The notes below the pieces were generated by a model. The model was not told the origin of the DNA, ran no database searches, and saw only the letters and a list, made by a program, of their open reading frames with translations. 64,000 bases of DNA from Lachnospiraceae bacterium M18-1 (lineage in GTDB: Bacteria; Bacillota; Clostridia; Lachnospirales; Lachnospiraceae), in NCBI GenBank assembly GCA_000403295.2, contig KE159612.1:231670-295669 (forward strand), read 5' to 3'. Numbering within the stretch: the stretch's first letter is position 1; each line of letters starts with the position of its first letter. Positions 43,213 through 52,664 of this stretch are shown here, piece by piece. The translations under genes and the position numbers were made by a program.

Positions 43213-45510
43213 TTGAAAATTACATATTCTTATGATCTTTTTGACACTGTATTTACAAGAAGAACGGCTACTCCGCATGGTATATTTGCATTGGTACAAG
43301 ACAAATTACAATATTTCAGTAATGATGATATTCCGGCTGAGATAAAAAAGAACTATTTTGAATTACGCATTCAGGGAGAGCATTTTGCAAGATGTTTCTT
43401 ATGCAGTGATGGAAAAGAAGAAATAACGCTGTCTCAAATTTATCAAGCTATTAATACGACATATCTATTGAATCAAAACATGATAGAAAAGCTCATGAAA
43501 CTGGAGTGTGAGACAGAACTGGAGAATATAATTCCTAATGGCGTTATTGTACAAGAAGTACAAGAACATCTGAAAAACAGAGATGAAGTAATATTTATTT
43601 CAGATATGTATCTTGATAAGGAAACAATAGCAAACATGTTGGAGCATATAGACAGCAGATGGAAAGAGATTCCTTTGTACATATCTTCGGACATTGGCAA
43701 GACAAAAAGCAGCGGAAATTTGTTTCGCTTTATCCATAATGAACGACAGATTCCTTATGATAAGTGGATACATACCGGTGATAATGTTATTAGCGATATT
43801 TCTGTTCCAAACCAGCTTGGAATAAAAACAGTTTTAGTACAGCGTAATGAGCTTATTCCCATTGAAAAAGCTATATTATCAGATGGTGATGACACATCTT
43901 TACAAATGATAGTCGGAATATCTAAAAATGCAAGAAAATTATATCAATTAGATGATGTAGAGTCAATAGGAGCTTCTCTGGCAGGAATGCTATTAGGGGC
44001 ATATGTGAATTGGATTCTTCATGATGCAATTCATAGAGGAATAAAAAATCTGTATTTTGTTGCCAGAGACGGCTACCTGCTAAAAATGATAGCGGACGAG
44101 TATATTCAGTCTATGGGTTACAGTATATCTACAAAATATTTATTTGGATCAAGAAAGGCATGGAGAATGCCAAGCCAGGAATGGGAGACAGTGGACTTTC
44201 TTGAATTATCAGAAAACTCATCTGAAATTATAAATGATTTTGATTCAGTTGCTAAGCTGCTGGGGATTCCATCTTCACAGTTTCGAGAATTTCTTCCTGA
44301 GAGCATAAGAAATAAAAATAGTAAGCTGTCTAAGCTGGATAAAACTATATTATTTAATTACTTAAATGAAGCAGATGATCTTAGACAATATATGAAAGCA
44401 TTCTATGCGAAAGAGAGAAAATTTGTGGAATTGTATTTGGAGCAGGAAATAGATCTTCGCGAGAAGCAGGCAGTGTTTGTCGAAGTAGGAGGTACTGGGT
44501 ATACACAAAGATGCTTGGAGAATATTTTACGTAATATATACAAAGGAGAGATATCTTCATATTTTTTTCAGATGTATTCATGCGATAAAATGGCAGCTCA
44601 TAAAATTTATAATTTTGTTCCAGACCATTTATGGATTAAGGATGCATTGGAGCCCCTGTGCCGGGCGCCGCATGGTCAGACATTAGGTTATGTCAATGAT
44701 AATGGTCATATAATGCCATTGTTAGAGAAGGCAGGAAATGAGAAATTCTATGAAGATACTTATAAAAGATATATCCATGGTATCCTAATTAATATAAAGG
44801 TATATATGGATTACTATAAAGACATTTTTGATATGCCTGTAAATCGAAAGATGATAAAAAAATGCTGGGACTATTATACCACTACAAGAGATGAAGGAAT
44901 CTTAAATTTTGTTGGATCAGTTCCTTTTAAAGCAGCCGAAGGCGAATACGAAGACTCTCAATTTGCTCCCAAATTAAATAAGAAGGAGATAGAGGATATT
45001 TTTGGGACATATCATTGGGAAACGAATTATCCGTATTATAAAGGGGCATGTTTGAATTTATCTATTTTAAGGATGGATGATGAAGAAAAAAGATATATGA
45101 AAAAATGTCAGAGGAAGCAGGAACCGGATAAAGGAAAGAAAGGGGATTCTGCATCAGAGGAGAAAACATTTGAAAGTATATTTGTCAGAATCCCAAAAGG
45201 ACGTTATCCCAAAGGTACTAAAATAGTAATCTATGGTGCCGGAAAGGTGGGAAAGATCTTTCAGCGGCAGATTTTTCAGGAGCAGGAGTATTGTGTGGCT
45301 TCATGGATAGATAAGCAGTATTCAAAATATATAAAAGAAGGATTTCCGGTAGAATCCCTAAAAAGGCTCGAAAATATAGAGTATGATATTGTTTTGATCG
45401 CAGTTTTAAAAAGGGATTTATATTATGATATAAAAAAGGATCTGATAAAGCTGGGAGTCCCGGAAGAAAAAATTGACTGGATAACATATAAACAATTTGT
45501 ACTAGAATAA
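43213..45510 (+). CDS. Large HAD-superfamily protein with C-terminal Rossmann module (copy 1)
   Basis: This 765-residue protein has an N-terminal HAD domain (about 1-220) with motif I YDLFDT near 6-11, motif II FISDMYL near 127 and motif IV HTGDN near 187. A large middle region (about 255-600) of COG5610-like type follows, with LYFVARDGYLLK near 281, SRKAWRMPS and RAPHGQTLGY near 487. A charged linker leads to the module (about 668-763, IVIYGAGKVGKIFQRQI, ASWIDKQ). HAD enzymes are phosphatases or phosphotransferases. A role in polyol-phosphate or sugar-phosphate transfer is conceivable. It starts at TTG 43213 with GGGGGTGA upstream. A paralogue is at 52665. Confidence 0.78.
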   Translation: MKITYSYDLFDTVFTRRTATPHGIFALVQDKLQYFSNDDIPAEIKKNYFELRIQGEHFARCFLCSDGKEEITLSQIYQAINTTYLLNQNMIEKLMKLECETELENIIPNGVIVQEVQEHLKNRDEVIFISDMYLDKETIANMLEHIDSRWKEIPLYISSDIGKTKSSGNLFRFIHNERQIPYDKWIHTGDNVISDISVPNQLGIKTVLVQRNELIPIEKAILSDGDDTSLQMIVGISKNARKLYQLDDVESIGASLAGMLLGAYVNWILHDAIHRGIKNLYFVARDGYLLKMIADEYIQSMGYSISTKYLFGSRKAWRMPSQEWETVDFLELSENSSEIINDFDSVAKLLGIPSSQFREFLPESIRNKNSKLSKLDKTILFNYLNEADDLRQYMKAFYAKERKFVELYLEQEIDLREKQAVFVEVGGTGYTQRCLENILRNIYKGEISSYFFQMYSCDKMAAHKIYNFVPDHLWIKDALEPLCRAPHGQTLGYVNDNGHIMPLLEKAGNEKFYEDTYKRYIHGILINIKVYMDYYKDIFDMPVNRKMIKKCWDYYTTTRDEGILNFVGSVPFKAAEGEYEDSQFAPKLNKKEIEDIFGTYHWETNYPYYKGACLNLSILRMDDEEKRYMKKCQRKQEPDKGKKGDSASEEKTFESIFVRIPKGRYPKGTKIVIYGAGKVGKIFQRQIFQEQEYCVASWIDKQYSKYIKEGFPVESLKRLENIEYDIVLIAVLKRDLYYDIKKDLIKLGVPEEKIDWITYKQFVLE

Positions 45511-45571
45511 TTTGGAGGACAGCTAAAAGACAAAAAGTTTCTAAAATTTACTTATAGGAGATGCAAACAAG

Positions 45572-46999
45572 ATGCATATTATTTTTTTTGGAGCAGGACG
45601 CATCGGAAAACGCATGTTAGATTTATGGAAACAGTTTAATATATCGCCTGATTTTTTTTTAGATAATTCAGAAGAACTTTGGGGGACTTTTTTTCATGGA
45701 ATAAAAGTGCTGCCGATAGAACAACTAGGGAAAATGAGCAATATAAAAATTTTTATAACATGTAATCAGACAGAAGCTATATCTGCTCAGTTATTGAATT
45801 ATGGAATAAAAGAGCAGGATATTTTTGAGGGGAACAGTGTGTCTGTAAATAGTATGATACCCTTTTGGGGAAGATATATGTATGGAAAGCTGCACTGGGA
45901 AGAACCGCAAAATGAAGTGAAAAGGCAGAAAGAAAAAGATCATAAGTGTGTGCTGATTGACCTGCAGAATGGATTTGCACTGGGGGGAGTGGAGGAATGG
46001 TCATATAAAACAGCACACGTGTTATTAAAAAAAGGATATATTGTAAAATACCTGGTTACTGATTTTTTTGAATATGAAGACAATAAAAAAGAATTAGTTG
46101 TTTTTAAATATAAAAGTGGCTTATCTGGTATAGAAGAATTAAAAAATAGACTGATTGAAATAAAAAGGCAGATGCCGTGCAGTATTATATGTAATTTTCA
46201 TGGAGATACTTTTTATCTTTCTTGTTTAGCAAAGCTGTTATGGCCGCAACAGGTGAATTTAGTAGCTGTTATTCATAATGACGAGGAGGCATATTATGAA
46301 AGATATAGCCAAATGAGCATGCTTATTGACCATTGTCTGGTTATTAGTTCTAAGATAAAAAATTCTATATTAAAAAGAGGATTTCCAGAAACGAAATTTC
46401 GAATGATAAACTGGACGATTCCATGTGATGCAAACCTAAATCGTTTATATTCCAGGGAAAAAGCTCCTGTTCGTATAGGATATGCCGGTCGTATTACTGT
46501 TATACAAAAGCGCATGGATCTGCTTATGAAAATAGCGGAGAAGCTAAATGAAATGGAAATAGATTTTATATTAGAAATTGCAGGAACCGGTGATTACCTA
46601 CAGGAATTTAAAACTCGTGTTGATGAAGAGCACTTACAGAAAAAAGTAAAATTTCTCGGGCGTATTTCCAATGAAGAAATCAGTACATTTTGGAAACGGC
46701 AGGATATTGTAGTTAGCTGTTCGGATTTTGAAGGCAGGAGTATATCTCAGGCTGAAGCCATGGCGGCAGGTGCGGTACCGGTTATTACAGACACTTCCGG
46801 TTCCAGGGATTATGTACAGAATGGATATAATGGTTATATAGTGCCAGTAGGCGCTGTTGATGATCTCGCAGAGAAAATCTGTTTTTTATACCGCCATAGA
46901 GAATTATTGGAATTAATGGGAAGTCGGTCGCATGAAGTGATTATGAAGCAGAATTTGGAAAACAATACGGAAATGATTTGGGATGAAATATGGAAATGA
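45572..46999 (+). CDS. GT4 glycosyltransferase with N-terminal Rossmann module
   Basis: This 475-residue protein has the module at 1-95 (IIFFGAGRIGKRMLDLW, FLDNSEELWG, IFITCNQTEA, YGIKEQDI). A GT4 domain follows from about 125, with GFALGGVEEW near 135, GYAGRITVIQKRMDLL near 304 and CSDFEGRSISQAEAMAAG near 383. A retaining transfer from an NDP-sugar is expected. The start is followed within a few codons by a run of eight T. The module resembles that of 33521, which also precedes a GT-B enzyme. Confidence 0.87.
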   Translation: MHIIFFGAGRIGKRMLDLWKQFNISPDFFLDNSEELWGTFFHGIKVLPIEQLGKMSNIKIFITCNQTEAISAQLLNYGIKEQDIFEGNSVSVNSMIPFWGRYMYGKLHWEEPQNEVKRQKEKDHKCVLIDLQNGFALGGVEEWSYKTAHVLLKKGYIVKYLVTDFFEYEDNKKELVVFKYKSGLSGIEELKNRLIEIKRQMPCSIICNFHGDTFYLSCLAKLLWPQQVNLVAVIHNDEEAYYERYSQMSMLIDHCLVISSKIKNSILKRGFPETKFRMINWTIPCDANLNRLYSREKAPVRIGYAGRITVIQKRMDLLMKIAEKLNEMEIDFILEIAGTGDYLQEFKTRVDEEHLQKKVKFLGRISNEEISTFWKRQDIVVSCSDFEGRSISQAEAMAAGAVPVITDTSGSRDYVQNGYNGYIVPVGAVDDLAEKICFLYRHRELLELMGSRSHEVIMKQNLENNTEMIWDEIWK

Positions 47000-47012
47000 T
47001 GGGTGATATTAT

Positions 47013-48449
47013 ATGAAGCGTATTATCATTTACGGCATGGGGCGTTTATTTTGCAAACATCAAAAAGAGATAGACTGGGATGAAATTGTTGCCATTACAG
47101 ATAAAAAAATAGATTGTAAACAGTCATCATACGAAATTCCATGTATAAGTCCGCAAGAGATTACTCGATATACTTTTGACTATATAGCGGTGTTTTCCGA
47201 TAATTTTTTTGAGGAAATAAAGAGAGAGATTATAGAAAATTATTTTGTCTCTGAAAAAAAAGTTATTTCATGGCGGGCATTGCTATCAGACATTCCCCCT
47301 ACGGATGCCCAGATTCTAGAATACTATAAAAGAATGATAAAAGAATTTCAATACCATAAGATATTGGATGTTGGTATGCCTCTTTTCTCGAAATATTTCT
47401 TCACAAGAGAAGAAGTATTTAGTGACGATTCAATTCGCATGGATGGGATTGGAGAAAAAAGACCCCTGATAGGAAAAAACTTATATTATAAAGTATTTAA
47501 AGACATACAGGATAATAATGAAAATTACGAGGTGGCGTTGCTTTGGGATGAGACTTCCGGGATTACCGAAAAGTTGAAATGTGTGAAAGACAGGTCAAGA
47601 TTTGCCTTATTTCATGTTTTGGGTATAAAGGGCAAATTGGATGAAATAAAAAGAATAGATGATTCTTTAGAAAGTTATCCGGTAAAAAAGAGACTGGCTA
47701 TGAGTGATGTGATATTCTGGCTGGTTGATCTGAATCCGGAGACTATTTTGGAAGATATTCATATTTATGTAATAATGCATAAAAAATACCAGGTTCAATG
47801 CAATGAAATGTATCGTCCGATTTGTGTTGGCAACACATATAGAAATACAGAATATCTTTCGGAAAATGCAGGGGATAATATTTCTTATCTTAATGAAAAA
47901 ATTAATGAATGTACAGCGATGTATTGGATATGGAAAAATACAGACAGCAAATATGTTGGAATAAATCATTACAGAAGATATTTTTATAATAATAGAGTTT
48001 ATAACTGCGGAAATTACTTAGATAAAGAAAATGTACATAAATTTTTGGAGAGATATGATATCATTCTTGCGAACACATTTCCTATGTTTGAAAGAAACGA
48101 ATTAGAGCAGATACGGGAATCTATGGATTCGGATATATGCAGGAAGGCGTTGGAAAGTGTCCGAAATGCAATATTAAGAAATCAGCCGGATTATTTAAAG
48201 GAGTTCGATTATGTAGTCTATGGACATAATGCATATCTATGCCATATGCTTGTAACACGAAGAGAAATATTTGATCAGTATTGTGAATGGCTGTTTTCAT
48301 TTTTGATAGAGGCAGCAGAAAATTTTGATATTAAAGGATACGGAATGTATGAAAAACGAGCAGTTGGATTTTGGGCAGAGCGCCTTTTGACTACATGGTT
48401 ATTGAAGCAAGATTTAAAAATTAAGGAATTGCCATATGTAATCACTTAG
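47013..48449 (+). CDS. DUF4422 glycosyltransferase with N-terminal Rossmann module
   Basis: This 478-residue protein has a module at 1-95 (IIIYGMGRLFCKH, DYIAVFSDNFFEEI) and a linker region with KYFFTREEVF. A DUF4422 domain follows at about 245-478, with IYVIMHKKYQVQC, NECTAMYWIWKN, GINHYRRYFY near 315 and FDYVVYGHNAYLCHMLV. DUF4422 proteins are putative glycosyltransferases common in capsule loci. The module is a divergent copy that lacks the second glycine of the usual GAGxxG. Confidence 0.82.
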   Translation: MKRIIIYGMGRLFCKHQKEIDWDEIVAITDKKIDCKQSSYEIPCISPQEITRYTFDYIAVFSDNFFEEIKREIIENYFVSEKKVISWRALLSDIPPTDAQILEYYKRMIKEFQYHKILDVGMPLFSKYFFTREEVFSDDSIRMDGIGEKRPLIGKNLYYKVFKDIQDNNENYEVALLWDETSGITEKLKCVKDRSRFALFHVLGIKGKLDEIKRIDDSLESYPVKKRLAMSDVIFWLVDLNPETILEDIHIYVIMHKKYQVQCNEMYRPICVGNTYRNTEYLSENAGDNISYLNEKINECTAMYWIWKNTDSKYVGINHYRRYFYNNRVYNCGNYLDKENVHKFLERYDIILANTFPMFERNELEQIRESMDSDICRKALESVRNAILRNQPDYLKEFDYVVYGHNAYLCHMLVTRREIFDQYCEWLFSFLIEAAENFDIKGYGMYEKRAVGFWAERLLTTWLLKQDLKIKELPYVIT

Positions 48450-48542
48450 AAGAAAAGTGGAATCTTAAGAAAATATGATTTTGGATGAACAGCAATGAAG
48501 GAAGATATATTGTATGGTGCAGGCAGAGGAGAAGGGCTCTAT

Positions 48543-49934
48543 ATGACGGAGAATATCAAAATATCGGTTATTATTCCAGTATACAATACGGAAGAATATC
48601 TCAATGAATGTCTGGAGAGTATCTGCTCACAAACTCTAAAGGAAATAGAGATTATTTGTGTTGATGATGGCTCGACGGATAACTCTTTGAGAATATTGGC
48701 TGATCATGCTGCGAGAGACAGCAGGATCAGATTATTAAAGCAAAGTAATCAATATGCTGGTGTTGCAAGGAATTTGGGGATGCGGTATGCATCCGGAAAA
48801 TATCTGTGTTTTTTAGATTCTGATGATTTTTTCTCGGCAGTTTTTTTAGAAAAGATGTATATTGCTGCAGAAAAATATGAATCTGATATTGTGATATGTA
48901 ATTGTTATAACTATGATTCTATGACAGGCCAGACATCAAAGGGATATATGCGGGAGGAATTTCTGCCAGAAGATTCGACGAACTTTAGTAAAGAGGATAT
49001 TTCAGATAAATTATTTCAGATAACAGATGGATGGCCCTGGAATAAATTGTTTCGGACTGAGTTTATTCAGCGGAGCGGACTGAGCTTTTCCGCCACCCGT
49101 ACTGCAAACGATGGATATTTTGTTTTTATGGCATTGGCATTGGCAGCACGTATCACAAAAGTGGATGATTATCTTATTAATTGGCGTATCAATAATAGAA
49201 ATTCATTATCAAATACCAGAAATAAATCCTGGTATTGTGGATTTCAGATGTTATATGAAATGAAACAAGGACTTAAAAAAAATAATTTATATGAAATAAT
49301 GGAAAAGACATTCCTTAATTTTTCTTTAGAGTATATTCTTTGGTCACTAGAGCAGATGGAGTTTTGCAATGAAAAAGAAAAATTGTATGAATGTATTCAG
49401 ACGGAGTGTAAAGACTGTATTGGGATAACGAATCTTCCTGCAGAGAATTATTATCATAGTGATCTTTATATAAGGTATAAATATATAGAAGAACATACAT
49501 TTTCTGAATATCTAATGAGCTTGCTGGAAGGCAAAATTCAGGAAGCAGATACATACCAAATATATAATTGCAGGCTGAGAGATCAGTTACAGAATAAAGT
49601 ATGGCTGTTTCCATTTAAAAGCGTTTCAAAAGGGAAATCTATTATTTTGTATGGCGCAGGAAAAATGGGACAGGACTATTACCGCCAGATACAAGAAACA
49701 GGATATTGTGAGGTGGTATTGTGGATGGATAGAAAATTTGAAAATGGAAAAAGAGAACTTGATATACAAGGGTGGAAAGATAAATTAGACTTATCAGGAA
49801 TGCATCAGGTTGTCGTTGCACTGCTGAATAAGACAGAGGCTGAGAAGTCAATAAAAATGTTAAGTACATGGGGAGTGCCAGAGAATAGGATCATATGGAA
49901 TCCTTCATATGGATGTCAAGAGATGAAAAGGTAA
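48543..49934 (+). CDS. GT2 glycosyltransferase with C-terminal Rossmann module
   Basis: This 463-residue protein has a GT2 domain at about 5-235 (SVIIPVYNTEEYL, IICVDDGSTDNS, YAGVARNLG, FLDSDDFFS). The module at about 365-458 has SIILYGAGKMGQDYYRQI, VLWMDRKFE and VVVALLNKTE. I chose ATG 48543 because AGGAGAAGGG lies 6 bases upstream. An in-frame ATG at 48495 has no good site. The extra codons it would add read DILYGAGRGEG, itself reminiscent of a module start. Confidence 0.85.
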   Translation: MTENIKISVIIPVYNTEEYLNECLESICSQTLKEIEIICVDDGSTDNSLRILADHAARDSRIRLLKQSNQYAGVARNLGMRYASGKYLCFLDSDDFFSAVFLEKMYIAAEKYESDIVICNCYNYDSMTGQTSKGYMREEFLPEDSTNFSKEDISDKLFQITDGWPWNKLFRTEFIQRSGLSFSATRTANDGYFVFMALALAARITKVDDYLINWRINNRNSLSNTRNKSWYCGFQMLYEMKQGLKKNNLYEIMEKTFLNFSLEYILWSLEQMEFCNEKEKLYECIQTECKDCIGITNLPAENYYHSDLYIRYKYIEEHTFSEYLMSLLEGKIQEADTYQIYNCRLRDQLQNKVWLFPFKSVSKGKSIILYGAGKMGQDYYRQIQETGYCEVVLWMDRKFENGKRELDIQGWKDKLDLSGMHQVVVALLNKTEAEKSIKMLSTWGVPENRIIWNPSYGCQEMKR

Positions 49935-49960
49935 TATATAAAGAATGGAAGGTGAATTAC

Positions 49961-51262
49961 ATGCCGGCAGTATCAATCATTGTACCGGTTTATAATACGG
50001 AAATGTATCTGGAAGAGTGCCTTTCCAGCATCTGTACACAAACACTTACAGATATAGAGATTATCTGTATTGATGATGGATCGACAGACAGAAGCGGAGT
50101 GATTATGGATCAGTTTGCAGAAAAGGATTCACGCATTAAAGTCATCCATAAGGATAATACAGGTTATGGACATTCCATGAATGTAGGGATTGATGCAGCT
50201 TCCGGTGCTTATATAGGAATTGTAGAGAGTGACGATTGGATTGCAAAAGAAATGATGCAGACATTGTATGAGGCAGCATTCATGTATCGGACAGATTTTG
50301 TTAAAGCAGATTTTTACCGATTTACAGTTCAGAAAAACGGATACATACGTAAAACTTATAACCACTTGGCATGGAAGGACCAGTATTATAACAGGGTTTT
50401 ACATCCGCTGGATGAAGTAGAAACATTTAAATTCATAATGAATATATGGAGTGGGATTTATAATACAGCCTTTATAAAGAAGAACAAAATACGGTTTAAT
50501 GAAACTCCCGGAGCGTCTTTTCAGGACAACGGATTTTGGTTTCAGACTTTTACACTGGCGGAAAGAGCAGTTTTTTTGGACAAACCATTATATATGAACA
50601 GAAGAGATAACCCGTTATCATCTGTACATTGTCAGGATAAAGTCTATACTTCCTGTGAAGAATACGACTATATTCGTCAGTGGGTAAAACAGCTGCCTGA
50701 GAAACAGAAATGTCATGAATATCTTTGCTCAGAGGGCAGAATACGAAATTATTTTTTTACGATTGATAGAATTGGCGACAATTTTAAAGAAGATTTTTTC
50801 ATCAGGTTCAGAGAGGATTATCTGAAACTCTTGGAAAGTGGGGAGATTGCAGAGACACTGCTGCCTGCAGACTGGAAAGCCCGGATTGATGAGATCATTA
50901 AAAATCCAAAGGAAGCATGTTATATGGAACTCATGCTGCGTAATCGCTATCTTGAGATTATAAGCCCATTTAAAGACATTATAATATATGGTGCTGGGAA
51001 TTATGGACGGAAAGCATGGTCTGCGCTGAATCGAATTGGTGAGAGTAAGAGGATCGCGTATTTTGCTGTTACGGATACGACACGAAACCCCTCAGAATTA
51101 TTTGGGATTCCAGTAGTAGAATTTGATAAACTTCCGGAGGAATTTCGCCAGGAGGCGTTGGTAATTGCTGCAGTAAAACAAGAGTTCCATGACCAGATTG
51201 TCCAGAAAATTGTTGGCCGTGGATATCGGCATTATACAGACAGTATGATTTTTTTTGAATAA
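49961..51262 (+). CDS. GT2 glycosyltransferase with C-terminal Rossmann module
   Basis: This 433-residue protein has a GT2 domain at about 4-240 (SIIVPVYNTEMYL, IICIDDGSTDRSG, GYGHSMNVG, GIVESDDWIA, GASFQDNGFWFQ). The module at about 343-430 has IIIYGAGNYGRKAW, FAVTDTTRNP and ALVIAAVKQE. It is a tandem paralogue of the next gene, with which it shares the ETPGASxQDNGFWFQT segment and an altered module ending (YFAVT-T in place of the usual W-D). I chose ATG 49961 (GAAGGTGA upstream). Upstream in-frame starts lie inside the previous gene. Confidence 0.87.
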   Translation: MPAVSIIVPVYNTEMYLEECLSSICTQTLTDIEIICIDDGSTDRSGVIMDQFAEKDSRIKVIHKDNTGYGHSMNVGIDAASGAYIGIVESDDWIAKEMMQTLYEAAFMYRTDFVKADFYRFTVQKNGYIRKTYNHLAWKDQYYNRVLHPLDEVETFKFIMNIWSGIYNTAFIKKNKIRFNETPGASFQDNGFWFQTFTLAERAVFLDKPLYMNRRDNPLSSVHCQDKVYTSCEEYDYIRQWVKQLPEKQKCHEYLCSEGRIRNYFFTIDRIGDNFKEDFFIRFREDYLKLLESGEIAETLLPADWKARIDEIIKNPKEACYMELMLRNRYLEIISPFKDIIIYGAGNYGRKAWSALNRIGESKRIAYFAVTDTTRNPSELFGIPVVEFDKLPEEFRQEALVIAAVKQEFHDQIVQKIVGRGYRHYTDSMIFFE

Positions 51263-51304
51263 TTTATTCAGACATTTTTTTAGGTGAAAGGATAATCGTA
51301 TATC

Positions 51305-52612
51305 ATGGCAAAAGTTTCAGTTGTGATTCCAGTATATAACGTAGAACGATATTTACAGCAATGTTTGGACAGTGTACAAAATCAGACTTTAAAAGACATA
51401 GAAGTCATCTGCGTAGACGATGGTTCAACAGATTCTTCAGGGACTATATTGGATTCCTACGCAAAAAATGACAGCAGGTTTCGGATCATCCATAAGAAGA
51501 ACGAAGGTTACGGAAATGCTATGAATGTGGGTATAGGAACTGCAACTGCCCCTTATATAGGAATTGTAGAAAGTGATGATTTTATTGCTCCTGATATGTA
51601 TGAGAACATGCTTGCTTTCATACAGGATAAGCAGGCAGATATGGTGAAATCGGACTTTTTTGAGTTTTATGTAAATGAAGACGGCTATTGTATAAAAGAA
51701 TATGTGCCGGTAATATCTGCCGGAAATATGCAGGGCTTATATGGAAAAGCTTTTCATATACGGGAACATGAGGAGGCATTCTACTTTCAGAAGTTCAACT
51801 GGAATGGGCTGTATGACAGGATGTTTCTGAAAAGAGCGCATATTGCCCACAATGAGACGCCAGGAGCATCCTATCAGGACAATGGATTTTGGTTTCAAAC
51901 AATGGCCAAAGCAAAGCGGATCTGCTATATGAAACAGGCATTTTATCATTACCGCATAGATAATCTTAATTCATCTATGTACTCGAAAGCAAAAGTATTT
52001 GCTGTCTGTAATGAATATGATTTTATACATGACATGATAGATGCTATGGGAGAAGAAGGAAAAATATTTTATAAATGGGCAGCGTTTAAAAAGTTGTTTG
52101 GCTGTGTCAGTAACATTAGTCGTGTTTCAGATGGAAATAAAGAGATTTTGGCGCAGCGTGTAAAAAAGGAGTTTTTATTGGCAGCCCAACGCGGAGAACT
52201 TAATCCCAATTTATACACAGATGAATGGAAATCAAAATTGTTTGATATTGTGGCCGATCCCAAAAGCTATGCAGAAAAGGAGAAGGCCAGAAGGAATAAG
52301 ATTGAAAATATAGTCAGTAATTATAATGCGATTATTTTATATGGGGCCGGCAAGATTGGGCGTATGGCGCGGGAGGCATTGAAAGAAGGACGTGTACATA
52401 CAAAAATTCAATACTTTGCGGTAACAGAGACGGGACAGAACCCGGAAAGCTTATGTGGAGTGCCTGTAAAGGGAATTGATGAGCTGTACAGATATAAGGA
52501 GAAAGCATTGGTAATTATATCAGCAGACAGAAGAAACGCAATGGAAATGGAGAATGTTTTGAGAACGCGAAATTTCAAACATTATATTAGGTTTAGTGAG
52601 ATATCAGGATGA
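51305..52612 (+). CDS. GT2 glycosyltransferase with C-terminal Rossmann module
   Basis: This 435-residue protein has a GT2 domain at about 3-240 (SVVIPVYNVERYL, VICVDDGSTDSSG, GYGNAMNVG, GIVESDDFIA, GASYQDNGFWFQ). The module at about 345-432 has AIILYGAGKIGRMA, YFAVTETGQNP and ALVIISADRR. It is a tandem duplicate of the upstream gene across both domains. GYGxxMNVG in place of GLxxAR is typical of a GT2 subgroup found in streptococcal and clostridial glycan loci. The donor is unknown. Confidence 0.87.
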   Translation: MAKVSVVIPVYNVERYLQQCLDSVQNQTLKDIEVICVDDGSTDSSGTILDSYAKNDSRFRIIHKKNEGYGNAMNVGIGTATAPYIGIVESDDFIAPDMYENMLAFIQDKQADMVKSDFFEFYVNEDGYCIKEYVPVISAGNMQGLYGKAFHIREHEEAFYFQKFNWNGLYDRMFLKRAHIAHNETPGASYQDNGFWFQTMAKAKRICYMKQAFYHYRIDNLNSSMYSKAKVFAVCNEYDFIHDMIDAMGEEGKIFYKWAAFKKLFGCVSNISRVSDGNKEILAQRVKKEFLLAAQRGELNPNLYTDEWKSKLFDIVADPKSYAEKEKARRNKIENIVSNYNAIILYGAGKIGRMAREALKEGRVHTKIQYFAVTETGQNPESLCGVPVKGIDELYRYKEKALVIISADRRNAMEMENVLRTRNFKHYIRFSEISG

Positions 52613-52664
52613 TTCAGGGGTCAGATTATTAATGATTTACTCAAGGAGGCGACAGTAACAGGCG

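Noticed and set aside
45651..45660. Runs of eight to nine T near the start of the GT4 gene as switches
   Set aside because: Same reason as for poly-A: they are common in this composition and the frame is intact. They could still slip but I cannot support it.
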